A DNA stretch of 64,000 bases from Rhizobium sp. L1K21. GTDB taxonomy: Bacteria; Pseudomonadota; Alphaproteobacteria; Rhizobiales; Rhizobiaceae. Both the position numbers and the translations under genes were made by a program. Below the pieces are notes generated by a model that worked only from the letters and a program-made list of their open reading frames with translations, did no database searches and was not told the origin of the DNA. Shown here in pieces: positions 9,030-20,008 of this stretch (position 1 is the first letter of the stretch; the number at the start of each line of letters is the position of its first letter). The stretch is from contig NZ_JAMXLE010000002.1 of NCBI RefSeq assembly GCF_024055895.1, positions 248,001-312,000 on the forward strand, in the 5' to 3' direction.

Positions 9030-9953
9030 ATGTCCTCAGACCACTGTCTACCGCGTTTGAAATTTCTACTTATCCTGATCACGATTGGTTTGTTCTCATC
9101 CCCGGCCCCTGCCAAGGCGCAGGAGAAATTCAAGGCAGTTACCACCTTCACGGTGATTGCCGACCTTGCCCAGCACGTCGCAGGCGATGCGGCAATGGTT
9201 GAATCGATTACCAAGCCTGGTGCAGAAATTCACAACTATTCCCCGACCCCCGGCGACATACGCCGCGCACAAGGTGCACAGTTGATCTTGTGGAACGGGC
9301 TCAATCTGGAACTATGGTTTGAGCGCTTTTTCCGCAATCTGCGCGATGTGCCGAGCGTGGTCGTTTCACAGGGCGTTGCGCCCATGAGCATTGCTGAAGG
9401 CCCCTATTCCGGCAAACCCAACCCGCATGCCTGGATGTCGGCGGAAAATGCGCTGATCTATGTCGATAATATCCGTGACGCCTTCGTCAAATACGATCCG
9501 GACAATGCGGCCACTTATGAGGCCAATGCAAAAGCCTACAAGGACCAGATTGCTGCAGTTGCCGGGCCCATCCGGGAAGCTCTGAGCGCCATTCCAGAAG
9601 ATCGCCGCTGGCTGGTGACGAGCGAAGGCGCATTCTCCTATCTCGCACGTGATTTCGGCCTGAAGGAACTCTACCTCTGGCCGATCAATGCGGACCAACA
9701 AGGCACGCCGCAGCAGGTGCGCAAGGTGATTGATACGGTGAAGGAAAACAACATTCCCACCATCTTCAGCGAAAGCACTGTTTCGGACAAGCCTGCGCGT
9801 CAGGTGGCTCGTGAGACGGGTGCGCATTATGGCGGCGTGCTTTACGTGGACTCGCTCAGCGAACCAAACGGCCCGGTCCCGACATATCTGGACCTCCTGC
9901 GCGTGACCTCGCAGACGATTGTTGATGGGCTGAACGCGGGAATGGCGCGATGA
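9030..9953 (+). CDS. Metal ABC transporter substrate-binding protein (SitA/ZnuA-like)
   Basis: 307-residue cluster A-I periplasmic binding protein, probably for Mn2+/Fe2+. A signal peptide ends near PAPAKAQ (residue ~31). The four expected metal ligands are present: H68 (AEIHNY), H133 (NPHAWM), E199 (TSEGAF) and D274 (VDSLS). A histidine-rich loop typical of ZnuA is absent, which favours Mn/Fe. ATG 9030 with a GAGAGTGAG upstream is preferred over the in-frame ATG at 8949. It overlaps the ATPase gene by 4 bp. Confidence 0.92.
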   Translation: MSSDHCLPRLKFLLILITIGLFSSPAPAKAQEKFKAVTTFTVIADLAQHVAGDAAMVESITKPGAEIHNYSPTPGDIRRAQGAQLILWNGLNLELWFERFFRNLRDVPSVVVSQGVAPMSIAEGPYSGKPNPHAWMSAENALIYVDNIRDAFVKYDPDNAATYEANAKAYKDQIAAVAGPIREALSAIPEDRRWLVTSEGAFSYLARDFGLKELYLWPINADQQGTPQQVRKVIDTVKENNIPTIFSESTVSDKPARQVARETGAHYGGVLYVDSLSEPNGPVPTYLDLLRVTSQTIVDGLNAGMAR

Positions 9954-10843
9954 GTGATGGTGCAGACATTTCCGGCGTTGCATCAACCGGCAACGGCATA
10001 GCCGTCAGACATGCCACAGTGACATATCGCAATGGGCATACCGCGCTTCGCGATACGAGCTTTGAAATCCCGACCGGCACCATTACCGCCCTTGTTGGGG
10101 TAAACGGATCGGGCAAATCGACACTGTTCAAAGCCATCATGGGTTTTGTGCGTGTTGCGCAGGGCGAGATTTCCATTCTCGGCATGCCGGTTCAGACCGC
10201 GTTGAAAAAGAACCTCGTTGCCTATGTGCCGCAAGCGGAAGAGGTAGACTGGAACTTCCCCGTGCTCGTAGAAGACGTGGTGATGATGGGGCGCTACGGC
10301 CATATGGGCATGCTGCGCATGGCGCGCAAAGCCGACCATGCGGCGGTGGATGCGGCCCTTGCCCGCGTCAATATGAGCGAATTTCGCAAGCGTCAGATCG
10401 GTGAGCTTTCAGGCGGTCAGAAGAAACGTGTTTTCCTTGCCCGCGCGCTGGCGCAGGACGGCAAGGTCATTCTGTTGGACGAGCCCTTTACCGGCGTTGA
10501 CGTCAAGACCGAAGAGCAGATCGTCAAACTCTTGAAGGAGTTGCGCGATGAAGGTCGGGTGATGCTCGTTTCCACTCACAATCTGGGCAGCGTGCCGGAA
10601 TTCTGCGACCGGACTGTTCTGATCAAAGGCACGGTTCTGGCCTATGGCAAAACGGAGGACACGTTTACGCAGGCCAATCTGGAGCGGGCCTTCGGTGGCG
10701 TACTCCGGCATTTTGCCTTTGGTGATGTTGGCAAGGGCAAGCAGCCGGTGGGCGTGTTCACCGATGATGAACGGCCGCTCCTTTTGCAGGCGGGCCGTTT
10801 TGTGGAGCGCCGCGCAGAACAAAGCGAAGAAGGCGGCGCATAA
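9950..10843 (+). CDS. Metal ABC transporter ATP-binding protein (SitB-like)
   Basis: 297-residue ABC ATPase energising the Mn/Fe importer. Walker [10 protein letters not shown] (50-58), signature LSGGQKKR (153-160) and Walker B VILLDEP (173-179) are intact. It overlaps its neighbours (ATGA with the binding protein, one base with the permease), fitting a tightly coupled four-gene operon. Confidence 0.94.
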   Translation: MSDGADISGVASTGNGIAVRHATVTYRNGHTALRDTSFEIPTGTITALVGVNGSGKSTLFKAIMGFVRVAQGEISILGMPVQTALKKNLVAYVPQAEEVDWNFPVLVEDVVMMGRYGHMGMLRMARKADHAAVDAALARVNMSEFRKRQIGELSGGQKKRVFLARALAQDGKVILLDEPFTGVDVKTEEQIVKLLKELRDEGRVMLVSTHNLGSVPEFCDRTVLIKGTVLAYGKTEDTFTQANLERAFGGVLRHFAFGDVGKGKQPVGVFTDDERPLLLQAGRFVERRAEQSEEGGA

Positions 10844-11700
10844 TGGACCTGCTTCTGGAGCCTTTTTTCTACGGCTATATGGTCAATGCAATCTGGGTTT
10901 CGGCGCTCGTTGGTGGAGTTTGCGCCTTTCTCTCCTGTTATCTGATGTTGAAAGGCTGGTCGTTGATCGGCGATGCCCTCTCGCATTCCATCGTGCCCGG
11001 TGTTGCCGGTGCTTATATGCTGGGCCTGCCCTTTTCCATCGGCGCATTCTTTTCCGGTGGGCTTGCCGCCGCAGGCATGCTTTTCCTGAACCATCGGACG
11101 CGGCTTCGTGAAGACGCCATCATCGGCCTGATCTTCTCGTCATTCTTCGCGCTTGGCCTCTTCATGGTGTCGCTTTCGCCCGCGGCGGTGAATATTCAGA
11201 CCATCATCCTTGGCAATATTCTGGCGATCACGCCTGAAGACACGCTGCAGCTTGCCATTATCGGCTTCGTTTCGCTGGCAATCCTGCTTGCGAAATGGAA
11301 GGACCTGATGGTGGTGTTTTTCGATGAAAGCCATGCGCGCTCCATCGGCCTCAATCCGCAATGGCTGAAGGTTCTGTTTTTCACGCTGCTCTCGGCGTCA
11401 ACGGTTGCGGCATTGCAGACGGTGGGCGCCTTTCTGGTAATCTGCATGGTGGTGACGCCAGGCGCGACCGCCTATTTGATCACGGATCGTTTTCCACGCC
11501 TGCTTGTGATTGCCGTGGCCATTGGTGCAGCGACAAGTGCTGTTGGGGCCTATATCAGCTATTACCTTGATGGCGCGACGGGTGGAATCATCGTGGTTCT
11601 GCAGACGGTGATCTTTCTTCTCACGTTTCTTTTTGCGCCCAAGCATGGGCTTCTGGCCGCACGGTCACGGGCCGCAGCTGCACTGGAGGTCGACAAATGA
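10843..11700 (+). CDS. Metal ABC transporter permease (SitC-like)
   Basis: 285-residue ABC-3 family permease with multiple hydrophobic helices and the family motif KGWSLIGDALSHSIVPGVAGAY near residues 33-54. The C-terminus overlaps the second permease start by 4 bp (ATGA). Two different permeases in one operon is the Sit/Yfe arrangement rather than the single-permease Znu layout. Confidence 0.93.
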   Translation: MDLLLEPFFYGYMVNAIWVSALVGGVCAFLSCYLMLKGWSLIGDALSHSIVPGVAGAYMLGLPFSIGAFFSGGLAAAGMLFLNHRTRLREDAIIGLIFSSFFALGLFMVSLSPAAVNIQTIILGNILAITPEDTLQLAIIGFVSLAILLAKWKDLMVVFFDESHARSIGLNPQWLKVLFFTLLSASTVAALQTVGAFLVICMVVTPGATAYLITDRFPRLLVIAVAIGAATSAVGAYISYYLDGATGGIIVVLQTVIFLLTFLFAPKHGLLAARSRAAAALEVDK

Positions 11701-12542
11701 GCGTTATCGACATGCTGCTTGAGCCCTTCCAGTTTGAATTCATGGTCCATGCGCTGGTCATTTCGGCGTTGATTGCGGTTCCAGCAGCCCTGCTTTCCTG
11801 TTTCATGGTTCTCAAAGGCTGGTCGCTGATGGGCGATGCCATTTCACATGCGGTCTTTCCCGGCGTGGTTCTGGCTTATATTGCCGGCGTGCCCTTGGCG
11901 CTTGGTGCCTTTGCCGCCGGCATGTTCAGCGCCATTGCCACCGGCTATCTCGATGCCAATAGCCGGATCAAGCAGGATACGGTGATGGGTATCGTGTTTT
12001 CCGGCATGTTCGGGCTGGGCCTCGTCTTGTACGTGAAAATCCAATCAAGCGTACATCTCGACCACATCCTTTTTGGTGACATGCTCGGCGTTTCGATGCG
12101 CGACATCGGCGAAACGGCGCTTATTGCTGCCGCAACTGCCGCCATCCTGGGGGTCAAATGGAAAGACCTGCTTTTGCATGCCTTTGACCCTGCGCAAGCG
12201 CGGGCCGTGGGGCTCAGGGTCAACTGGTTGCATTACGGGCTGCTCTGTCTGATATCGCTCACGATTGTGGGTGCGTTGAAATCGGTCGGCATTATTCTGT
12301 CCATCGCACTTCTCATTGCGCCGGGGGCCATAGCCTTTCTGATAACACGCCGATTTTCGCACATGATGCTCGCGGCACTCCTGATTGCGGAAGTTTCGTC
12401 TTTTCTCGGCGTCTATCTGTCTTTCTTCATCGACAGCGCGCCCGCGCCGACCATCGTTTTGCTGATGGCTGCGGCCTTTATCGCAGCGCTTTTCTATTCA
12501 TCGTTGAAGGTGAAGAAAGCAGAGGCCGGCCCGTCCGCCTGA
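11697..12542 (+). CDS. Metal ABC transporter permease (SitD-like)
   Basis: 281-residue second ABC-3 permease, paralogous to the preceding gene (both contain a KGWSL(I/M)GDA(I/L)SH motif). Probably eight or so transmembrane helices. It ends 4 bp before the stop of the convergent mur-like gene. The two permeases likely form a heterodimeric Mn/Fe channel. Confidence 0.93.
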   Translation: MSVIDMLLEPFQFEFMVHALVISALIAVPAALLSCFMVLKGWSLMGDAISHAVFPGVVLAYIAGVPLALGAFAAGMFSAIATGYLDANSRIKQDTVMGIVFSGMFGLGLVLYVKIQSSVHLDHILFGDMLGVSMRDIGETALIAAATAAILGVKWKDLLLHAFDPAQARAVGLRVNWLHYGLLCLISLTIVGALKSVGIILSIALLIAPGAIAFLITRRFSHMMLAALLIAEVSSFLGVYLSFFIDSAPAPTIVLLMAAAFIAALFYSSLKVKKAEAGPSA

Positions 12543-12546
12543 GCGC

Positions 12547-12963
12547 TCAAGGCTTTTTTCGGCTGACATAGATTTCGAGCTTGTGGCTGACAATTGCGTA
12601 GCCATGGGCCTTAGCGATTTCTTCCTGCAGGCGCTCGATTTCGGCGGAATAGAACTCGATCACATCGCCGGTTTCGACATCAATCAGATGGTCGTGATGT
12701 TTCTGGTCGGCGCTTTCGAAACGCGCGCGACCATCGGCAAATGTGTGTTTCTCAAGGAGGCCCTTTTCCTGTAGCAGGTTCACAGTCCTATAGACTGTGG
12801 CCAGAGCAATTGCAGGATTGATACGGCTGACACGGCGATGCAGTTCGACGACATCGGGGTGATCCTCGGATTCCTCCAGCACCTGCATGATCACTCTGCG
12901 CGGGCCGGTCAGTCGCAAGCCATGCTCCTTGCAAAGTGTTTCTATATCCTTCGCAAACTCCAT
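12547..12963 (-). CDS. mur: Fur-family transcriptional regulator, Mur-like
   Basis: 138-residue Fur superfamily repressor. A winged helix covers about residues 10-80 (RLTGPRRVIMQVLEESEDHPD; ATVYRTVNLL). The metal site HHDH (89-92) is followed by LIDVETGDVIEF. There are no CxxC zinc motifs, as in alphaproteobacterial Mur/Fur. Adjacent to a SitABCD-like operon, it probably represses manganese uptake when Mn is replete. The ATG at 12963 is preferred over 13023, with GGAGGGAA about 11 nt upstream. It could equally be named Fur; Irr-type heme motifs are absent. Confidence 0.85.
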   Translation of the reverse strand: MEFAKDIETLCKEHGLRLTGPRRVIMQVLEESEDHPDVVELHRRVSRINPAIALATVYRTVNLLQEKGLLEKHTFADGRARFESADQKHHDHLIDVETGDVIEFYSAEIERLQEEIAKAHGYAIVSHKLEIYVSRKKP

Positions 12964-13032
12964 TGGCTCGACGTTCCCTCCTCGCTGATCAGCAGCTGGG
13001 CCTTCTTTCCATAGTATTCGCACTTAGCCCAG

Positions 13033-13049
13033 TTGCGACGCAATTGCAA
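13033..13049. promoter_or_regulatory. TGCA-rich element in the mur/deoB divergent promoter
   Basis: TTGCGACGCAATTGCAA lies in the 187-bp region between mur (leftward) and deoB (rightward). Its half sites resemble those in front of the Sit-like operon, which would fit autoregulation by Mur. Tentative. Confidence 0.3.
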
Positions 13050-13150
13050 AAAGGCAGCATGAGAATTACGAAATTTTCCCGGATGGACAATATTTCAATC
13101 CTGCTACGGTTGTTCTAGACTAACCTACTTAAATAAGAACCGAGACGAAT

Positions 13151-14371
13151 ATGGCGCGCGCATTTCTGTTTGTACTGGACTCCTTTGGCATCGGCGGCGG
13201 GCCGGATGCGGCTGATTATGGTGACAGGGGTTCCAATACGCTGGGCCATATCTCTCAGTTCTGCGCGGCCGGGGCCGGTGATCGGGAAGGTTTGCGCAAA
13301 GGGCCGTTGAAATTGCCCAACCTGTCTGTTCTTGGCCTGCTGCATGCAGCCAAACTGGCGACCGGACATTTTCCTGAAGGGATGCAAATTCCCTCGCAGG
13401 TGTTTGGTATTCATGCCGCCGCCAGCGAAACCTCGAACGGCAAGGACACCCCCTCCGGCCACTGGGAAATTGCCGGAACGCCCGTGAAATTCGACTGGGG
13501 CTATTTTCCCGAACCTGAAAACACGTTTCCGCCCGAGCTGATTGACGCCATTTGCGAGGCGGGCGAGATACCGGGTATTCTCGGAAACTGCCATGCGTCC
13601 GGCACCGAGGTGATCAAGAAATTTGGTGAAGAGCATATCAGGACCGGCAAGCCGATCTGTTACACCTCGTCGGACTCGGTCTTCCAGATTGCGGCCCATG
13701 AGCGGCATTTCGGGCTCGAACGCTTGCTCAAACTCTGCGAGACCGTTCGCACATTGGTGGATGATCTCAATATCGGGCGGGTGATTGCGCGACCCTTTAT
13801 TGGGGAAACTGCGGCCACCTTTGAACGTACGGGCAACCGCCGCGACTATTCGGTTCTGCCGCCCGAGCCGACACTTCTCGATCGTCTGGAGGCAGAAGGC
13901 CGGACCGTGCATGCGGTGGGCAAGATCGGCGATATTTTTGCCCATCAGGGGGTGACGAAGCTCACCAAGGCAAGCGGCAATATGGCGTTGTTTGATGCAA
14001 CACTTTCCGCCATGGATGCGGCGGAAGATGGCAGTCTGGTCTTCACCAATTTCGTCGATTTCGACATGCTTTATGGGCATCGCCGCGATGTGGCCGGTTA
14101 TGCGGCCGCGCTCGAAGATTTTGACCGTCGGCTGCCGGAAATCAACCGCAAGCTCAAGCCCGGCGACATGATCGTGATTACCGCCGACCACGGCTGCGAC
14201 CCGACGTGGCGCGGCACGGACCACACCCGCGAACGGGTGCCGGTGCTGGCCTATGGGCCGGGTTTTGCTTCACGCAGTGCGGGCATTCTTTCCACCTTCG
14301 CCGATATTGGCGAGAGCGTCGCCAAACACCTGGGCCTGGAACCCGGCCCCTATGGCAGGAGTTTCATTTGA
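13151..14371 (+). CDS. deoB: Phosphopentomutase DeoB
   Basis: 406 residues, the usual length. It interconverts (deoxy)ribose 1-phosphate and 5-phosphate in nucleoside catabolism. Alkaline-phosphatase-fold metal motifs are visible: [10 protein letters not shown] near residue 10, [13 protein letters not shown] around the phospho-threonine, and [17 protein letters not shown] near the C-terminus. It is the first gene of the rightward salvage set and overlaps add by 4 bp. It supplies the step between the phosphorylases and DeoC encoded on the other strand. Confidence 0.96.
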   Translation: MARAFLFVLDSFGIGGGPDAADYGDRGSNTLGHISQFCAAGAGDREGLRKGPLKLPNLSVLGLLHAAKLATGHFPEGMQIPSQVFGIHAAASETSNGKDTPSGHWEIAGTPVKFDWGYFPEPENTFPPELIDAICEAGEIPGILGNCHASGTEVIKKFGEEHIRTGKPICYTSSDSVFQIAAHERHFGLERLLKLCETVRTLVDDLNIGRVIARPFIGETAATFERTGNRRDYSVLPPEPTLLDRLEAEGRTVHAVGKIGDIFAHQGVTKLTKASGNMALFDATLSAMDAAEDGSLVFTNFVDFDMLYGHRRDVAGYAAALEDFDRRLPEINRKLKPGDMIVITADHGCDPTWRGTDHTRERVPVLAYGPGFASRSAGILSTFADIGESVAKHLGLEPGPYGRSFI

Positions 14372-15336
14372 CAAAACATCTCGTGAAAGCAGAGCTTCAC
14401 CTTCACATTGAAGGCGGGGCATTCCCCGCGCTTGTTGAAAAGCAGGCGCAGAAATACAATGTCGATACGTCCAGCTTCATCAAGGACGGCTCTTATATCT
14501 GGAGCGATTTCACGACATTTCTGCATGCCTATGATCAGGCCTCAATGCTTTTCAAGACGGAAGAGGATTACGCGCTTCTTGCCGAAACCTATCTGAGCTC
14601 GATTGCGGCTGAAGGCGCCATTTACGGCGAAATCATTGTCTCGACAGACCATGGGATTGCTGCGGGTCTGAGCGCGGACGCCTATATTGACGGGCTGATT
14701 GCAGGCATGGAAGCGGCGAAAGCCAAGACAGGTATCGAAAGCCGGATCATGCTGAGCGGTGTGCGCCATCTCGGCGTTGATCGCGTGATTGCTGCGGCTG
14801 AATATGGGGCCAAACGCCGTCACCCCTGGATTACCGGCTACAATATGGCCGGTGAAGAGCGCAACGGACGGGTTGCTGACTTTGCACGCGCCTTTGATAT
14901 TGCCCGCGACGCCGGGCTGGGGATTTCCATTCATGCGGGCGAGCTTTGCGGCGCGTTTTCGGTGCGCGATGCGCTGGATATCGTGAAGCCCGACCGTATA
15001 GGCCATGGTGTGCGGGCAATCGAAGATCCTGAACTTGTGGCACGGCTTGCCGACAGCGGTACCGTGCTGGAAGTTTGCCCCGGCTCCAACATCGCCTTGA
15101 AGGTTTTTCCCGATTTCAAGAGCCATCCGCTGCGCGCCTTTTACGAGGCCGGGGTAAAGGTGACCTTGAACTCCGACGATCCGCCATTCTTCCATACCAC
15201 GCTTGGCAAGGAATATGAGATTGCAGCCAATGAAATGGGCTTTGACGAGGCCGCGCTGAACACGATGACGCGCACGGCAATCGAAGCTGCATTCGTGGAT
15301 GAGGATACGCGCGCTGCGCTGATGGCGAAACTTTAG
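14368..15336 (+). CDS. add: Adenosine deaminase
   Basis: 322-residue zinc enzyme converting (deoxy)adenosine to (deoxy)inosine. Motifs: [10 protein letters not shown] at the N-terminus (HxH), SIHAGELCG, and LNSDDPPFF (metal Asp). The frame is open further upstream inside deoB. A TTG at 14368, 7 nt after AGGAG and overlapping the deoB TGA, is the best-placed start; GTG 14383 is an alternative. Confidence 0.93.
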   Translation: MTKHLVKAELHLHIEGGAFPALVEKQAQKYNVDTSSFIKDGSYIWSDFTTFLHAYDQASMLFKTEEDYALLAETYLSSIAAEGAIYGEIIVSTDHGIAAGLSADAYIDGLIAGMEAAKAKTGIESRIMLSGVRHLGVDRVIAAAEYGAKRRHPWITGYNMAGEERNGRVADFARAFDIARDAGLGISIHAGELCGAFSVRDALDIVKPDRIGHGVRAIEDPELVARLADSGTVLEVCPGSNIALKVFPDFKSHPLRAFYEAGVKVTLNSDDPPFFHTTLGKEYEIAANEMGFDEAALNTMTRTAIEAAFVDEDTRAALMAKL

Positions 15337-15419
15337 TGGAGACAGTGCTGCAAACGCTTGCGGGGCGGCACTATTGCGGTAAAAAGATTGCAGACGGACG
15401 ACAGTAAAAGGTGGACAAA

Positions 15420-16049
15420 ATGAGTGGCGCAACGGTTATCAATCACCCGCTGGTGCAGCATAAACTGACGATCATGCGCCGCAAGGAAACTTCGACGGCA
15501 AGCTTCCGCCGGCTTTTGCGCGAAATCTCCACACTGCTCTGTTACGAGGTGACGCGCGATCTGGACCTGACCTATGAGACGATTGAAACGCCCATCCAGG
15601 AAATGCAGGCCCCTGTTCTGGAGGGCAAGAAGCTGGTTTTCGCAACCATCCTGCGTGCCGGCAATGGCCTTCTGGAAGGCATGCTGGACCTCGTGCCGGC
15701 AGCCCGCGTTTCGCATATCGGTGTTTATCGTGACCACGACACACTCGAGCCGGTGGAATATTACTTCAAGGCACCGGAGAGCCTTTCAGAACGCCTGGTC
15801 ATCGTCGTTGATCCGATGCTTGCAACCGGCAATTCCTCCATCGCGGCTGTCGAGAAGCTGAAGGAGCGTGGCGCCAAGAATATTCGCTTCCTCTGCCTGC
15901 TGGCTGCGCCGGAAGGCATCAAGAATTTCACCGAAGCTCACCCCGATGTTCCGGTCTTTACCGCAGCGGTAGACGACCATCTCAACGAGAAGGGTTACAT
16001 CGTACCAGGTCTCGGCGATGCGGGCGACCGCATGTACGGGACAAAATAA
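15420..16049 (+). CDS. upp: Uracil phosphoribosyltransferase
   Basis: 209-residue salvage enzyme making UMP from uracil and PRPP. The PRPP loop is [10 protein letters not shown] and the uracil site is [17 protein letters not shown] at the C-terminus. ATG 15420 gives the standard length; a GTG at 15411 is in frame. It lies 83 bp after add in the same direction and uses the uracil released by pyrimidine phosphorolysis. Confidence 0.96.
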   Translation: MSGATVINHPLVQHKLTIMRRKETSTASFRRLLREISTLLCYEVTRDLDLTYETIETPIQEMQAPVLEGKKLVFATILRAGNGLLEGMLDLVPAARVSHIGVYRDHDTLEPVEYYFKAPESLSERLVIVVDPMLATGNSSIAAVEKLKERGAKNIRFLCLLAAPEGIKNFTEAHPDVPVFTAAVDDHLNEKGYIVPGLGDAGDRMYGTK

Positions 16050-16200
16050 GGCATCCGCGTTTACATTCCGGCAAGGACAAATCGAAGCCATGCATTAACC
16101 AGGCTTGGAAAATTGCCTGACTTCGGCACAGTCTGACCCGTTTTGTTTCAACTTTCATAAGCATTTCCCCGGAATATGATCCGAAAAAACGGGGAAGAAA

Positions 16201-16731
16201 ATGTCCAGATTGATGCTTTTGGTGGGTGCGGTCGCCATAAGTGCGGTGTATTTCGGCAGCAAGGCCGAGGACTTCATGGCTGCGCTGGAAAAGCCTGCCG
16301 CCCCAAAGGAGATTGAAGTTCAAGTGGCGCAGGCCGAACCTGCCACCTTGGGTCCAGCCGGTAGCGAAATCATCAAGGCAACCGGCAACGGACATTTCAT
16401 TGCCGATTTCGACGTTAACGGTCGCAAGATCAGAGGCTTGGTTGACACCGGGGCGACCTTTGTGGCCATGAACGAAACAACTGCACGTCAGGTCGGTATT
16501 GGTATTTCGGGACTGAAGTTCAAATATGCTGTGAACACGGCCAACGGCAAGACCGAGGCTGCGCATGTGAGCCTTTCGCGCGTTGAACTGGGCTCCATCC
16601 GTGTTCGCGATGTCGAGGCCTTTGTACTGCGCGACAAATCGCTCGACAACACGATCCTTGTCGGTATGAGCTTCCTGCGTAAGCTCGAGTCCTTCAAAAT
16701 TGAGGACGGGCAGCTTTATCTCAAGAACTGA
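16201..16731 (+). CDS. Retropepsin-like aspartic protease (TIGR02281, clan AA)
   Basis: 176 residues. One N-terminal membrane anchor (about 3-20) precedes a single retropepsin-like domain with the catalytic motif [12 protein letters not shown]. Such single-domain membrane-anchored proteases are widespread in alphaproteobacteria; their substrates are not well defined. The 3' end overlaps the convergent deoA 3' end by 11 bp. Nothing ties it functionally to the nucleoside genes. Confidence 0.88.
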   Translation: MSRLMLLVGAVAISAVYFGSKAEDFMAALEKPAAPKEIEVQVAQAEPATLGPAGSEIIKATGNGHFIADFDVNGRKIRGLVDTGATFVAMNETTARQVGIGISGLKFKYAVNTANGKTEAAHVSLSRVELGSIRVRDVEAFVLRDKSLDNTILVGMSFLRKLESFKIEDGQLYLKN

Positions 16732-18037
16732 TCTTCGAGATGATCACGTTTCCAGGTGAATAGGTTCCATTGCCTATGCGGTAGCTCTTCAAGAGCGTTT
16801 CGCAAGCCGCTTTGGCAGCGGCCTCGTCTGCGGCATGAACCATTGCAATCGGCTCTCCTTTTTCCACCTTTGACCCCAGCGGCAGAATATCACTCACACC
16901 GACACGATAGTCGATGACATCATCGGAATGCATGCGCCCGCCCCCGAGAGCCACGACAGCAAGCCCGATATCGCGCGTGTTGCAGTGTTCGAGGATGCCT
17001 GTGCCGGGAGCGGCAACGGGCAAACATACGGGCGCCTTCGGCAGATAGTGTTCAGACTTTTCGACAAAATCGGCAGGCCCGCCGAGATGTGCAACCATGC
17101 GCGCGAAATGCTCGAGCGCTTTGCCGCTTTCCAAGGCTTCGCGCGCCCTGTTGAGGGCCGTTTCTACATTTTCCGCGGCACCGGACAGAACCAGCATTTC
17201 GCCGGCAAGCCCCATGACCACCTGATCCATCCGCGTTCCTGCCTTTTCCCCTTTCAGATAGGCCAGGCAATGGGCGACTTCGAGCGCATTGCCGGCAGCA
17301 TCGGCCAGAGGTTCGTTCATATCGGTCAGCAGTGCCGTGGTGTTGACGCCTGCCCCATTGGCGACCTCCACCAGCGAATGGGCGAGCGTTTCAGCATCTT
17401 CGCGTGAGGTCATGAAGGCGCCGTTGCCGACCTTGACATCCAGCACGAGGCTTTGCAGGCCCGCAGCCAGTTTCTTGGAGAGGATGGATGCGGTAATCAG
17501 CGGCACACTGTCCACGGTCGCGGTGACATCGCGGATGGCGTAGAGTTTGCGATCAGCCGGCGCGAGTTCGGAGGTCTGACCAATGATGGCGCAGCCTGCG
17601 TTTGCGACCACCTTGCGAAACAACGCTTCCGACGGTTGCGTGTTATAGCCCGGGATGGAATCGAGTTTATCCAGCGTGCCGCCGGAATGGCCGAGACCGC
17701 GACCGGAAATCATGGGTACGGCGAGCCCGCACGCTGCCACAATGGGTGCCAGCATGAGGGAGACATTGTCGCCGACGCCGCCGGTGGAGTGTTTGTCTGA
17801 AATTGCCCGCGTTTCGCCGGGCCAGGAGAGAACGTCGCCGGAATCGCGCATTGCCAAGGTCAGAGCAACGATCTCATCCTTTTCCATGCCGTTGAACCAC
17901 ACGGCCATGGCGAAGGCCGCAATCTGGGCTTCGGACAGCGCGCCATCGGTTATGCCTTTGACGATTTCGCCGATTTCGCCAGCACTCAGTGCATGACCAT
18001 CGCGCTTGCTACGAATGATTTCCTGCGGCAGCGGCAT
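16721..18037 (-). CDS. deoA: Thymidine phosphorylase
   Basis: 438-residue glycosyltransferase of the class II phosphorylase family, releasing thymine/uracil and deoxyribose 1-phosphate. The conserved [17 protein letters not shown] motif near residues 85-101 and an [15 protein letters not shown] motif are present. ATG 18037 gives the normal N-terminus [14 protein letters not shown]; the longer frame to 18340 is antisense-like extension. It is the last gene of the leftward operon, 10 bp after deoC. Confidence 0.96.
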   Translation of the reverse strand: MPLPQEIIRSKRDGHALSAGEIGEIVKGITDGALSEAQIAAFAMAVWFNGMEKDEIVALTLAMRDSGDVLSWPGETRAISDKHSTGGVGDNVSLMLAPIVAACGLAVPMISGRGLGHSGGTLDKLDSIPGYNTQPSEALFRKVVANAGCAIIGQTSELAPADRKLYAIRDVTATVDSVPLITASILSKKLAAGLQSLVLDVKVGNGAFMTSREDAETLAHSLVEVANGAGVNTTALLTDMNEPLADAAGNALEVAHCLAYLKGEKAGTRMDQVVMGLAGEMLVLSGAAENVETALNRAREALESGKALEHFARMVAHLGGPADFVEKSEHYLPKAPVCLPVAAPGTGILEHCNTRDIGLAVVALGGGRMHSDDVIDYRVGVSDILPLGSKVEKGEPIAMVHAADEAAAKAACETLLKSYRIGNGTYSPGNVIISKISS

Positions 18038-18047
18038 CGCGAGCCTC

Positions 18048-18818
18048 TCAATAAGCCGCGGTGCTCGAAGCGCCCTGCTTGCCGTCCAGAACCGCAAGAA
18101 TGTCCGACAGCAGGCCGGATGCGCCGAAGCGGAAGGTTTGCGGCGTTGCCCAGCCTTCGCCCATGATCTCATCGGCAAGACCGAGATAAATTCCGGCATC
18201 GGCGACGGTGCGAACGCCACCGGCCGGCTTGAAGGCGGCAGGTCGACCGCAATCGCGGATGGCTTCCAGCATGATGCGGGCTGCTTCAGGCGTGGCGTTG
18301 ACGGCCACTTTGCCGGTTGAGGTCTTGATGAAATCGGCACCCGCTTCCAACGCGATTTCAGAGGCGCGACGGATGAGCGCCGGGTCTTCCAGTACGCCGG
18401 TTTCCAGAATGGTTTTCAGGCGCACCGGCGCGGTGCACTGCGCCTTGATCATTTCGACCATTTCGCGCACCGCTGCCTCGTCGCCTGCCATGAAGGCGGT
18501 GTAAGGGATCACCAGGTCGATCTCGTCGGCACCATCGGCAACAGCCTGCTTGGTTTCGGCAATCACAGTGTCTAGGGGCATGTCGCCAGAGGGGAAATTG
18601 ACCACGGTTGCTATCTTCACCGGATGGCCGGTGCCGAGGACTTTCCGCGCTTGCGCAACAAAACGCGGCCAGATGCAGATGGCTGCAGTGTTGCCATGCG
18701 GGGATTGCGCTGCCGCGCAAAGCGTGTCGATGGCATCAGGCGTGCAGTCATCATTGAGGTTCGTCAGGTCAAGGAGCGAAAGCGCCTTGGCCGCGATTGT
18801 CTTGGATGTTTCCGTCAT
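18048..18818 (-). CDS. deoC: Deoxyribose-phosphate aldolase
   Basis: 256 residues, E. coli-type length. It cleaves deoxyribose 5-phosphate to acetaldehyde and glyceraldehyde 3-phosphate. The Schiff-base lysine lies in FIKTSTGK and a second lysine in FKPAGGVR. It shares a base with the punA stop, so translation is coupled. It completes deoxynucleoside degradation with deoA, punA and deoB. Confidence 0.96.
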   Translation of the reverse strand: MTETSKTIAAKALSLLDLTNLNDDCTPDAIDTLCAAAQSPHGNTAAICIWPRFVAQARKVLGTGHPVKIATVVNFPSGDMPLDTVIAETKQAVADGADEIDLVIPYTAFMAGDEAAVREMVEMIKAQCTAPVRLKTILETGVLEDPALIRRASEIALEAGADFIKTSTGKVAVNATPEAARIMLEAIRDCGRPAAFKPAGGVRTVADAGIYLGLADEIMGEGWATPQTFRFGASGLLSDILAVLDGKQGASSTAAY

Positions 18819-19618
18819 TATACCGCTCCAGAGGCGATCATTTCTTTGAGTATTGTTGCAAGGCGCGCACCACCGATGGGCGCCATGTCCTTGGTTTCCT
18901 GATGGCTCAACTCGCCACCGGTCATTCCAGCACCGAAATTGGTGATCACTGAGGCGGCGATGACGCGCAGCCCCAGAAAGCGGCCCAGAATAACCTCCGG
19001 CACGGTGGACATGCCCACCGCATCCGCGCCCATGATCCGTGCCATGCGAATTTCAGCGGGCGTTTCAAAGCTCGGCCCAGAAAACCACATGTATACGCCC
19101 TCGCTCAAGGGCGTGCCGGTTTTTTCTGCCGCTGCCTTCATCTGTGCGGCCAGCTCTGAGTCGTAAGCGTTCGTGAGGCCGACGAAGCGACCGTCGCTTT
19201 CCTCGCCGATGAGCGGATTGAGCCCGGAAAAATTGATGTGGTCGGAAAGACGCATCACCGATCCCGGCGGCATGTCTTCGCGCAGGGAGCCCGCGGAGTT
19301 GGTCAATATGAGGCGCTGCACCCCAAGCCCTTTGAGCACCTCCAGCGGCCCGCGCATGGCTTGCGGGTCGGCCTTTTCATAATAATGGATGCGACCCGAC
19401 AGCATGATGATCGGCACGCCGTTCAAGCGCCCAGCCACAAGTTCGCCCGCATGGCCGGTGACGGCGCTGACCGGAAAGCCGGGGATCTTGGAATAGGAAA
19501 TGCGCAAGGTCACATCGACGGCGTCGACCAGGCTGCCGAGGCCGGAGCCGAGCACGATACCGTAACGCGGAACGAGCCCATCCAGCTTTTCCACGAGGAG
19601 ATCGATTGCTTCGTTCAT
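18818..19618 (-). CDS. punA: Purine-nucleoside phosphorylase (trimeric type)
   Basis: 266 residues. Phosphate site GSGLGSLVDA, then VTGHAGELVAGRL and GMSTVPEVI, characteristic of the trimeric low-molecular-mass PNP family (inosine/guanosine specific). It overlaps cdd by 4 bp and deoC by 1 bp within the leftward nucleoside operon. Confidence 0.95.
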   Translation of the reverse strand: MNEAIDLLVEKLDGLVPRYGIVLGSGLGSLVDAVDVTLRISYSKIPGFPVSAVTGHAGELVAGRLNGVPIIMLSGRIHYYEKADPQAMRGPLEVLKGLGVQRLILTNSAGSLREDMPPGSVMRLSDHINFSGLNPLIGEESDGRFVGLTNAYDSELAAQMKAAAEKTGTPLSEGVYMWFSGPSFETPAEIRMARIMGADAVGMSTVPEVILGRFLGLRVIAASVITNFGAGMTGGELSHQETKDMAPIGGARLATILKEMIASGAV

Positions 19619-20007
19619 CCAATTACATCCGTCTGAAAGCTGTGCGGCAAAAGCTCATCCATGGTCATGGTCTTGCCCACGCCGACATCATCGCAAAGGT
19701 AGATCTTCGTGCCCTGATCGGCAAATTCACGGATGCGCTGGCGGCAGCCTCCGCAAGGCGGGCAAAGCGCAAGCTTTTCAGCAATCACGGCGATTTCGAC
19801 GATCTTCCTGCCGCCTGCCATAACCATGTGGCTGATGGCGGTGGTTTCGGCGCACCAACCTTCCGGGAAGGACAGGTTTTCGATATTTGCGCCGGCATAG
19901 ATCTTCCCATCGTCGGCGCGGATGGCAGCGCCAACGGGAAACTTCGAATAGGGCGCATGGCATTTTGCCATGGCTGCTTTTGCAGCCAGATAAAGGTCTT
20001 CAGCCAT
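19615..20007 (-). CDS. cdd: Cytidine deaminase
   Basis: 130-residue tetrameric-type zinc enzyme. The catalytic motif WCAETTA and the zinc-binding CPPCGGCRQ are present. It converts imported (deoxy)cytidine to (deoxy)uridine. It lies 1 bp after the upstream permease gene and overlaps punA by 4 bp. Confidence 0.95.
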   Translation of the reverse strand: MAEDLYLAAKAAMAKCHAPYSKFPVGAAIRADDGKIYAGANIENLSFPEGWCAETTAISHMVMAGGRKIVEIAVIAEKLALCPPCGGCRQRIREFADQGTKIYLCDDVGVGKTMTMDELLPHSFQTDVIG

Positions 20008-20008
20008 A

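Noticed and set aside
13115-14224. 369-codon minus-strand open frame opposite deoB
   Set aside because: Shadow of deoB; no start context or domain.
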